A stretch of 64,000 nt of DNA from Methanobacteriaceae archaeon (GTDB taxonomy: Archaea; Methanobacteriota; Methanobacteria; Methanobacteriales; Methanobacteriaceae). Positions 57,401 to 64,000 of this stretch are shown piece by piece. Each line of letters opens with the position of its first letter. The stretch's first letter is position 1. Position numbers and translations under genes: made by a program. The notes below the pieces were generated by a model. That model ran no database searches and was not told where the DNA came from. It saw only the letters and a program-made list of their open reading frames with translations. The DNA lies in the NCBI GenBank assembly GCA_030016715.1, contig JASEJD010000003.1, forward strand, positions 175,365-239,364, read 5' to 3'.

Positions 57401-57949
57401 TTCACTTATAAAAACAGCTAAATTTTTTAGGAAATTAATACCTTCAAATATGTATTCTTCCTTAAAAATAGGAACTTTGGATAATGATTTTAAATAATCC
57501 TCTTCATTAAATCCGTATTTATTGGCCTGTTTACGGAAAAATTCTAAATCTGGTTTTTCAAAGAAAAATTGACCTGTAAAAAGGTTTGCAACGTGCTTAT
57601 CTTCAATATATAATGGAACCGCCACATCTATTAAGCCATTAAGACACCTATATAAGGTGTATTCTTTACCATTACTAAGATTTTTGGAACAAGTTGTGTC
57701 ACTTAAAATACAATTTTTTAGTGTTTTTGGATTTTTTCTATGAAAATTTAAACAAATATCCTGCCAGCCAGCTGCAATCCATTCCCCTTCGCTATTTTTT
57801 AGAATATTTCCCTCTAGATCTATTAATGTAGAAGGGATTTTGGTCAGTTTATAGAAACTTTCCATAAATGTTTTAATACGATCCCCATCAATCAACTCAA
57901 TAAATTGGAAGTTATCACTCGTTCTTACGCCCCCCTTTATACAAATCAA
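54431..57949 (-). CDS. PocR-PAS sensor histidine kinase
   Basis: The protein has up to 1172 residues. It starts with a PocR sensory domain (about 20-190), with CLNFHRKNPKTLKNC and TCSKNLSNGKEYTLYRCLNG. Two PAS domains, a GAF-like segment and three more PAS domains follow, one with CYQYLHNRDEECPWC. HisKA_2 (EIHHRVKNNMQIIS) and an ATPase domain (NELVLNVLKH, ADDGVGI) complete it. PocR domains may bind small hydrocarbon-type ligands. The start is unclear: the TTG at 57949 lies upstream of a GGGGGG ribosome binding site, after which the frame offers GTA and ACG codons but no ATG. Confidence 0.9.
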   Translation of the reverse strand: MICIKGGVRTSDNFQFIELIDGDRIKTFMESFYKLTKIPSTLIDLEGNILKNSEGEWIAAGWQDICLNFHRKNPKTLKNCILSDTTCSKNLSNGKEYTLYRCLNGLIDVAVPLYIEDKHVANLFTGQFFFEKPDLEFFRKQANKYGFNEEDYLKSLSKVPIFKEEYIFEGINFLKNLAVFISEIGLKQKRLQIKNQELMESENKFKTFTDGMISGLVITHQGYVKYANLSMEKLLKIPENKSLKGRNIIDFMTPTSQDIAIMEISKRQEKAADAKDTIELELIRCDGKKIICEVHASSIEIKGKIYGLSNFQDITERKNTEELLEYSERKYHTLFDNAAEGILLLRQDIIIECNEAAARIFGANIDDFLGKKPYEMSPKTQEDGLESKTKGIKYINAALDGEPQSFEWIHKKMDGSTIFTNISLNRLEIEGEYILLAIIRDITSRKIAEKKLKELTENLKIRFNVIKTINELSELLSYTELPSSQVFHKIVRTIPEGLKHPQNATVRVKIYDNIFESDNFQKTSLELKSPIRLNSESIGYLKIFYNEKIPFKGEEPFIREERYLINNLALKIGDFIENRKIKEELINERDNLKRILDNMEDGVYICSPNYDVEYVNPILEKEFGSFEDKKCYQYLHNRDEECPWCVNDRVFQGETVKWEWHSKKTGQTYDILDTHLINPDGTVSKLEFLHEITVQKNIQEELNQQKDFLETILDNAPIMIAHINKKGYPIYVNKMWEEKLGWPLKDTSQRDIFKELYPDPEYREYVIDYINRSEGTWSDFKTRTRDGRILDTSWANIKLDDGTNIGMGQDITERKKMERIIQKSELKYRLLFETMSQGVVYQDYNGNIISANPAAQEILGLTLDQMMGRSSLDPRWKSIHEDGTEFPGETHPSMVALKTGKNVKNVIMGVFNPDQNCYRWININAMPQFRDGETKPYQVYTTFEDVTESKNAEKKIKKSLKEKEVLLREIHHRVKNNMQIISSLLNLQLLQIDDQNIMRFFMDTQARVKAMAMIHEKLYESKDLSYIPFSDYVKRLLSQLFDSYAQDPSRIKLVLDIEEIYYNIETAIPLSLILNELVLNVLKHAFPGVMQGQLTIKLEKMDGINILTVADDGVGISEEIDFRNTTTLGLELVNSLVNQIDGEIELDRSHGTKFTIKYNEVEYKKGIINNKL

Positions 57950-58174
57950 TAATTATATTTAGATTTGATATTATTAAAATCTTATCTTATAGGGATATTA
58001 ACAATTTTTAGGGGAGGATATTTGTTTATTGAATAGAAAATTATAATTAATAATTAAAAATCAAAAATAATAATGATATTTTAGTGTTTAGTTAAATAAG
58101 GAAACCCTATTAATAATATATAATAATATTATCAATTATTTCTAAAAATGAGTTATGATAAGTAAAATTAGATT

Positions 58175-58768
58175 TTATATTATAGCTAGCTCACCTGCAC
58201 TGGTAATTTCCAGTTTGTCTTGGGCTATGAATCCAATTTCTCTCAGTTCTCTTATGTGATTGTAGGTCATCCCCCTACTTATACCCACTTTCACTGCCAG
58301 ATTTTTCACTGAAGATTCCCCTTCTTTCATCTTCTCTAGTATATCCTGTTTGGTGGGAGATATTCCAAAGTTTAAAATTGGCAGGTCCACTACTGCACCA
58401 TCTTCTTCTGTAAGGTATACTATACGCTCCACGTGTTTATGCCGGGCATAACTTCCAAATAATGCCCCAAGTGCCTGGGTTTTTCTTCCACCACTTACAT
58501 TTACAATTACTCTTTTTCCCTCTGCAGTCTCGTTGTCAATGATTTCTGCAGTATCTTGAGCTATCTTAACCACATCGTAGATGCTGGTTATTTTAGCATC
58601 TATCTGTATTACTTTGCCCACTGTTTCCATGAGCATTCGCTCAGATTCTTTTTTCTTTTCTGGTGCATCTTCTTCTCTTAAAAGAACCAGTTTATTAGGG
58701 GAGAATTTTGTTATTGATGCCATAACTGGTTCTAGGGAGTAGATGGTTGAAATTAATGTTAATTCCAT
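58175..58768 (-). CDS. CARF-HTH regulator, Csa3-like
   Basis: The 197-residue protein has an N-terminal CARF Rossmann domain (about 1-130), with [12 protein letters not shown] and the ligand loop [14 protein letters not shown] winged helix-turn-helix follows (about 138-197: [20 protein letters not shown]). This is the Csa3 architecture, which binds cyclic oligoadenylates and regulates CRISPR genes in archaea. No CRISPR array or cas gene lies in the window, so it either acts at a distance or has another role. Confidence 0.8.
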   Translation of the reverse strand: MELTLISTIYSLEPVMASITKFSPNKLVLLREEDAPEKKKESERMLMETVGKVIQIDAKITSIYDVVKIAQDTAEIIDNETAEGKRVIVNVSGGRKTQALGALFGSYARHKHVERIVYLTEEDGAVVDLPILNFGISPTKQDILEKMKEGESSVKNLAVKVGISRGMTYNHIRELREIGFIAQDKLEITSAGELAII

Positions 58769-59562
58769 CTTATCACTTCCAAATCAAGTTTATACTCATA
58801 ATAATTTTGTTTATATTACAAACAATAAATAAATTATTATAGTATCAAATAACTATGATATTGTTCATACTATTTAAACCTATTTTTTTAATTTATTAAT
58901 AATCTTATATATAAATTATTTTAAATTTGTTCTTTTTTCATTTAGATTTATAGTTTTATCAATTCTTTTAATTTATTTTATGGGTAAATTAATTTAAAAG
59001 CAAACATTAAAATCATGTATAATTCAACAAATAACATCATATATAAATTTTTTTCCTAATAATGTAAGCTAAAACATATACATTTATATATTATTGTATT
59101 GATTATATATTAAATACTTTAATTAAAGGAAAAAAAAGTTAACATATATATTAAAAAAATAATACCCTCTACATAATATTTCATATAATACCCTAAAGAC
59201 GTTCTAAATAATTTATAACTACTCTAAATGCGCTAGAATCTATTATTTATTCTAAATAGCTAAAAAAATATTCATATGCATATGCTGGATGATGTTAAAA
59301 CTATCTGGAAGGGCAATACAGATAATGGAAGTTTAGGATGCAGATATTAGAATGGAAGTTAATGATATTTTTGTTGAAAAATTTCTGTAAATTAAGATGT
59401 TACAACCTCACTAGAAGACAGTTAGATAATGGTTTATAGAGAAGTTTATGGAAGATAACAATTGATCACAAGCCGGATGGAAAGTAACCTAACCCCCATT
59501 ATCCCGGCTAGATATGTAAAATTAGGTAAATAAAAAATAAAAAAGATAGGAGAAGTAGTAAT
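58769..59562. other. AT-rich intergenic region
   Basis: About 790 bases without a supported gene. The word TCTAAAT recurs near 59203, 59222 and 59250, and a 25-codon open stretch at 59275 (MHMLDDVKTIWKGN) looks accidental. Nothing else was recognised. Confidence 0.4.
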
Positions 59563-60425
59563 ATGAACCAATCAAAGATTCTCATAATAGAGGATGAGAC
59601 CATTACAGCCCTTGAACTTGAAAAGAATTTAATACAATGGGGATACCCAGATCCTATATCAGTTAGCTCAGGAGATGAGGCTCTAGAAATATTTAAAAAA
59701 GTAGATCCAGACCTATTACTGGTTGATATCAAGCTCCCCGGGGAAATAAATGGCATAGAACAGTTCAAAAAATTAAAAATATGAAAAACATGCCCATTAT
59801 ATATTTAACATCCTTTCTGGATAAGGAAACCGTGAAAAAAGCTCTGAAAACAGGACCATCCTCCTATCTTATCAAACCACTTGATATAAATGAACTTAGA
59901 ATAAATATGGAATTGGCACTAGAAAAATATAAGGAAAAAGATAATGATAACCAGGAAGAATCTAATAAATGCAAGGACATTTACAAATTCATATCCTCAA
60001 TAGTTCCTCCGTTAACCTCAAATATACCTATTTATAAACGGAACCAATTTCTAATAGAATTTTCCAAAAAATTTGAGAAAGATTATTCATTTGATTTTCA
60101 AAACCATCTAAAATATGACTTGAAAACAATTAAAAATAATGAGGAAGATAATGAATTGATTAGAAACTCATATTTATCCCACTTAGTCCGACTTTTAAAA
60201 AATATGGGATTCAATTTTCAAGAATCAGAAAAATATATATTAAGTTCCCATTGTCCCTGGAAAATAGATGAATCCCATAATAATTTTCTATGTTTGATCT
60301 GTCAGTTAATCATAAAAAATACCATGGAATGGGCAAACATAGAGGGTGTTGTAGAACCAAAATCAAGCATTTCCAATGGCTATCAAAACTGCATATTTGA
60401 GTTTAAATTCCATGAAAATAAATAA
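59563..60425 (+). pseudogene. Response regulator (REC + MetOD1-like) split by a frameshift
   Basis: The first frame (to 59784) gives a receiver start with LIIEDE and the acceptor Asp in LLLVDIKLPG. The rest of the receiver (MPIIYLTSF and the conserved Lys in SYLIKPL) is in a second frame starting at ATG 59781, which overlaps the stop as ATGA. That frame continues with a methanogen output domain (SSHCPWKIDE, CLICQLIIKNTMEW) to 60425. One A too few in the A-run near 59767 explains the shift. Translation of the second part by coupling at the ATGA is possible. Confidence 0.82.
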
Positions 60426-61339
60426 AAAAGTTTCATCTATGATTTAAGTTATTAATTTAAATAAAAAAGGATGATTAATGAGGATATTATAATTATAACT
60501 ATTAAATAAAGGGACTATGGTATATTAAATATAAATGAATTAAATGACCCAGCAATTTCAAGAAGGTCATGATAACTAAATCTTTTGAGTAACATCTATC
60601 CCCTATAACACTCCAAAAACTTAAATTTCTAACTAATTTTCCTTATACAAAAAAATCCGCACCAAATAATAGAAGTATTGAATAAAAGTCTTAATATCTG
60701 ATTTTACCAAAAAAAGACTTATATCTATAAATATTAACCATTAAAATTATTAGGATACATATATGGCTATTAATTTACCAGTATTAGATTTGAGACTCTT
60801 GCTTACAATATAAATTAATCTTACATCTTAATTTCTTTAAAATTGCAGAATATTTCTAATCAAAGAATAGATAATGATTTTAAACCGGTTATAGGCGGAT
60901 TTGATCAAGGACTAAATTTATTTATAATAATAAATCATTATGATCTAATATTTAGCTATAAATCTTCTCTTTTTCTATTATTAGTTAAATTAGATAATAT
61001 TTATATTAAATACTTACAATTTGGAAGTATAAATATCATATATTCAATTAATCATGATAAATAGGCAAAAGACTTATAAGGCTGGCTATCCATTCTATAT
61101 ATAGGTAGGTCATATAAAATTATTTAAAATAGCTGATTTTTTTATAATTTTGAACCTACCTAACCCCCCCCTTTACATTTTTTCCAGATTCAATTTATTA
61201 TATAGTATTATGATAATTATGGAATAGTTTTTTATAAATTAATGATATTTTTAATCTATTATTATTAATTTAAAAGAGATATGTTTAAATCCTTAAAAAA
61301 TCAAATTTTATATAAATTTTAAAATGGAGGTTAAAGATA
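60426..61339. other. AT-rich intergenic region with one inverted repeat
   Basis: About 910 bases with no supported gene; an open stretch at 60843-61064 lacks a ribosome binding site and coding character. TAGGTAGGT (61102-61110) pairs with ACCTACCTA (61154-61162), and a run of eight C follows. It may be part of the leader of the 61340 gene. Confidence 0.4.
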
Positions 61340-62044
61340 ATGAGCTTCTTAAATCCAGAAAATGGAAATATGAGTAATTTACAGAGAAATTTACTTCGTA
61401 TAATGAGGATATTTCTTTTAATTTCTGGTATTTATATTTTAATCTTTGGTGGTGCCAATGGTGCCGAGAGAATATTCGGTCTTTTGATACTGATTGCATT
61501 AGCCATAATTCACGCTCCATCAATCTTCACCCGTAACAAAATAAAAGCCATACCAGTTGAGATTGAACTTTTATTGTTGGCTATGGTGCTTTTTGAACTG
61601 GTAGGTGGTGATGCATTAGGTCTCTATGTTAAATTACCCCACTATGACAACTTCATGCACTTCATGCTTCCACTTTATATAGCACTTATTGGTATGATGC
61701 TTGTTTATAGCATGTACTATTATGGCAAATTAAAGGCCAGTATGGCTAGTATGGCTGTCATAATCGTGATAATGACTATTGGATTAGGGGGAATACTTGA
61801 AATGGGAGAATACACCTATGACACCTACCTATCCCAGGGATTTTTAGGCCAGATTACTGGTAATACCCAAATGCAAGGATCACCCACCCAGAATGCTATC
61901 GATGATACTATGAATGACTTATTTACAGACACTGCCGGGGCCATAGTAGGTGCACTCATAGGGGTAATGTTAATCCGTCGAAATGAAAAGAAAGGTGAAC
62001 ATTGGAAAGTAGCTGAAGGTATAAAAAATATGGGGATGGAATAA
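61340..62044 (+). CDS. DUF2238 (YjdF-like) membrane protein
   Basis: The 234-residue protein has six to seven TM helices and the DUF2238 features LPHYDNFMHF, GLGGILEMGEYTYD and AIDDTMNDLFTDTAGAIVGA, with conserved His, Glu and Asp inside the membrane. The function of the family is unknown. The ATG has a GGAGGT ribosome binding site. It is a single gene. Confidence 0.85.
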   Translation: MSFLNPENGNMSNLQRNLLRIMRIFLLISGIYILIFGGANGAERIFGLLILIALAIIHAPSIFTRNKIKAIPVEIELLLLAMVLFELVGGDALGLYVKLPHYDNFMHFMLPLYIALIGMMLVYSMYYYGKLKASMASMAVIIVIMTIGLGGILEMGEYTYDTYLSQGFLGQITGNTQMQGSPTQNAIDDTMNDLFTDTAGAIVGALIGVMLIRRNEKKGEHWKVAEGIKNMGME

Positions 62045-62103
62045 AAATAAAATAATCTAAAAATTAGTTCCTTAAAGACATAATAGGTAAATTTTAATAA
62101 AAA

Positions 62104-62475
62104 TCATTTTACCCATTCATAATCCAGTATCAGTCTTATCATTTCTGGTTCTGGATCAATATCCACTGATATAGGAGGTCCTTCATCCATATAAATAGAA
62201 TTTAATCTGAAATTATCAGAGACCTCATTATCATCAGCTTCAATAGTTTGTATATGAAATATCTCATCTTGAGCTCCCTTGAAAAAATCCCTAGCCATAT
62301 TTAAATCAGGACCCATAATTCTAAGCATAATCATGAGATGCTTGTCTGTCGAGAAATGGAAGTCTCTAACATATTTTTCAGGAATAATTAAATCTTTCAT
62401 CTCATTTTTGATTTTTCTACTAAATTTTATTGGTCTTAATACTTCAGCCAACCCTATCACCTTTAAAATTTTCAT
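62104..62475 (-). CDS. Hypothetical protein
   Basis: I do not recognise this 123-residue protein. It has no TM segment. It alternates strands and helices (KHLMIMLRIMGPDLNMARDF, then SVDIDPEPEMIRLILDYEWV), like a small alpha/beta domain with acidic residues near the end. It lies 68 bases from a universal stress protein gene on the same strand and could be cotranscribed with it. Confidence 0.6.
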   Translation of the reverse strand: MKILKVIGLAEVLRPIKFSRKIKNEMKDLIIPEKYVRDFHFSTDKHLMIMLRIMGPDLNMARDFFKGAQDEIFHIQTIEADDNEVSDNFRLNSIYMDEGPPISVDIDPEPEMIRLILDYEWVK

Positions 62476-62543
62476 GATTTAATAATAATTATAACCAACT
62501 GTTATATTTATTCTTTAATTTCTCCTATTACATAACTCTAAGC

Positions 62544-62999
62544 CTATTCTTGGCTTCGAACCACCATAACTGGACATGGAGCCTCCCGGATGACTCTTTC
62601 GGTGACGCTTCCCAGAATCATTTTATCCAAGCCGTGAAGTCCAGCAGCACCCATAACCACCAGATCAATATTTTCATTATGAATAGTGTCCAGAATTACT
62701 TGGTGGGGTTTCCCATCCCTGATCTGGGATTTAAAATTGATTGTTTTGCACTGTCCATCACATTGACTTTTCTCTAAATATGATAAAAACTCTTTAACAG
62801 CTCGTTTTCCTTCTTCTCTTAATTCTAAGGCTAGATCCTGCCTGAAATTAGGTAATGCTAAGGATTGTATATAGTAGGTATCAACCACATATAAAACTAT
62901 AATATCCGCGTTATAGGTGTTAGCTATTGAAATTGCATGTTTACCCGCCCACTGGGCATTAACAGAACCATCAGTTGGTAATAATATTTTCTTATACAT
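62544..62999 (-). CDS. Universal stress protein (UspA family)
   Basis: The 151-residue protein has the Usp fold: KILLPTDGS at the start, VVMGAAGLHGLDKMILGSVT as the ATP-binding G-2x-G-9x-G(S/T) loop, and the final PVMVV strand. It probably binds ATP and acts in stress survival. Extra Cys residues in CDGQCK near the middle are shared with the paralogue at 63348. The ribosome binding site is AAGGAA. Confidence 0.93.
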   Translation of the reverse strand: MYKKILLPTDGSVNAQWAGKHAISIANTYNADIIVLYVVDTYYIQSLALPNFRQDLALELREEGKRAVKEFLSYLEKSQCDGQCKTINFKSQIRDGKPHQVILDTIHNENIDLVVMGAAGLHGLDKMILGSVTERVIREAPCPVMVVRSQE

Positions 63000-63102
63000 A
63001 AACTATTCCTTCTGAATTTTTTTTAATAATAATATATTAGTTCTATCTAATTGGAGAAATTTTTATTATGGAGAACTTCTTAAAGTAAGTAATGGTGATA
63101 TT

Positions 63103-63258
63103 ATGAATCAAAAAATTGCAGGAATATTAATAATGGTATTGGCCATATTGTTGGTGGTAATCTATGCAACATTACCCATGTTTCTGATATATACATACTG
63201 GATTGCAGTGATAATTCTTTTTATATATGGTTTATATTCCTACCTGCGAGCAGATTAA
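63103..63258 (+). CDS. Small two-TM membrane protein
   Basis: This 51-codon gene has a GGTGA ribosome binding site 5 bases before the ATG. The protein is almost wholly two hydrophobic helices (about 4-22 and 26-46) with a short RAD end. It is divergent from one universal stress gene and convergent with the other. Function is unknown. Confidence 0.65.
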   Translation: MNQKIAGILIMVLAILLVVIYATLPMFLIYTYWIAVIILFIYGLYSYLRAD

Positions 63259-63347
63259 TTCCTTTATTATCTCCCTTTTTTTATTAAAATTAATTATCTG
63301 GGATAACTATTTGCAAATGGTTATTTACAATTTAAACCTTTAATTAA

Positions 63348-63797
63348 TTATTTAATAACTAAAACTGGGCATTTTGATGTTCTTACCACTTTTTCAGTTA
63401 CACTTCCCAGTAAAAATCTATCCAATCCATGTTTTCCTGCAGTACCCATAACCACTAGGTCTATTTTTTCCTCAGCAATAGTTTCCAAGATCATATCTAC
63501 AGGATGGCCCTCTTTGATCATGGTTTTTAGTTGCACATTCTCCCGACAACTTCCTTCACATTTATGTTCCATGAGCTTTTTCTCAAAATCTTCCACTGCC
63601 TTTTGACTTTCACCCCTTAAACCCTTATCCAATACATATATAAGATCGTCTTCTGGCAGGGCCTGGAAATAAGCAGTTTCAATAACATTCAAAACTACTA
63701 TATCTGCTTTACTTTGATTAGCTAACCATATAGCATGCTCTCCTGCTCTTTTAGCATATTCTGAACCATCGGTTGGTATTAATATTTTTTTATACAT
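63348..63797 (-). CDS. Universal stress protein (UspA family), paralogue
   Basis: The 149-residue protein is close to the one at 62544: [39 protein letters not shown] as the ATP loop, and PVLVIK at the end. It also has the Cys pair in HKCEGSC. The two probably arose by local duplication. The ATG has a GAGG ribosome binding site. Confidence 0.93.
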   Translation of the reverse strand: MYKKILIPTDGSEYAKRAGEHAIWLANQSKADIVVLNVIETAYFQALPEDDLIYVLDKGLRGESQKAVEDFEKKLMEHKCEGSCRENVQLKTMIKEGHPVDMILETIAEEKIDLVVMGTAGKHGLDRFLLGSVTEKVVRTSKCPVLVIK

Positions 63798-64000
63798 AAA
63801 TTACCTCACATTATTATATTAGCTTATGTCTGTAAATAATTTTTACTCAAGGTTATTTTATAGATCTTATAAAATCATATTCAGAAATTAATTACTAAAG
63901 AGAATTTCGATTAACTGTTTGATTTTTGGTTTATTTAAATTTATTAATTTTTGATTTAGTGATTTGGTTGGTTTAAATTGGTTTATAGGAAATATTTATA

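Noticed and set aside
59755..59785. Programmed -1 frameshift in the response regulator
   Set aside because: The site C-AAA-AAA-T is not a good slippery heptamer and no strong downstream structure is seen. A lost A or coupled reinitiation is simpler.
60843..61064. 73-codon open frame
   Set aside because: It has no ribosome binding site, starts at TTG, has low-complexity Ile/Asn/Tyr content and no recognisable motif. It is probably chance in AT-rich DNA.
1..64000. tRNA, rRNA or CRISPR arrays
   Set aside because: No tRNA T-loop/acceptor combination, no rRNA segment and no regular short repeats were found on reading both strands.

Overview
The window looks like chromosomal DNA of a pseudomurein-walled methanogen of the Methanobacteriales, most likely Methanobacterium-like. 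This rests on AT-rich DNA (roughly one third GC by eye), archaeal TATA boxes, GGTGA/GGAG ribosome binding sites, a pseudomurein-binding-repeat protein, DUF11-type adhesin repeats, MEDS and MetOD1 domains, and many HisKA_2 histidine kinases. I saw no tRNA, rRNA or CRISPR array.

Layout. 1-2271 is a surface-sugar segment on the minus strand: the start of a sugar nucleotidyltransferase, a nucleotide-sugar epimerase/dehydratase and a GT4 glycosyltransferase. 2728-4445 holds a two-TM protein, a DUF457 membrane hydrolase and a Rieske protein. 4561-14207 is the most interesting part, a complete lasso-peptide biosynthetic cluster: ABC exporter (D), HPr-kinase-like enzyme (K), a thioester-domain adhesin, a 38-residue precursor gene (A, 11471-11587), lasso cyclase (C), leader peptidase (B2) and PqqD-like leader-binding protein (B1). 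The precursor has the exact lasso leader signature Y-x2-P-x-L-x3-G-x5-T-x, an Asp suited to closing a seven-residue ring, and a C-terminal Ser that fits the kinase. A dead IS1595-type element (14341-15329) borders the cluster.

15380-43233 and 54431-60425 form a signal-transduction region with eight HisKA_2-type kinases (two of them broken), a stand-alone MEDS protein and a split response regulator. Mixed among them are two paralogous lipoproteins, an SNase-like nuclease, a CPBP protease, an aldo/keto reductase and a YprB-like exonuclease, plus relics of tnpB, ectoine synthase and a zinc-ribbon gene. A compact structured RNA candidate lies at 19596-19770.

43947-50021 is a minus-strand run: an MrfA/Hrq1-like helicase fused to TPRs, then two zinc-ribbon membrane proteins, a membrane protein with DnaJ-type zinc motifs, a pseudomurein-binding protein and an M14-like membrane hydrolase. 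50218-54398 holds a class II glutamine amidotransferase, an ADP-ribosylglycohydrolase, a small OB-like protein, and a TetR regulator with an 18-bp-pitch operator array next to an interrupted ICMT-like gene. 58175-63797 has an orphan CARF-HTH regulator, a DUF2238 membrane protein and two universal stress proteins.

Several genes carry single frameshifts or lack a normal start codon, so either real decay or residual sequence errors must be kept in mind.
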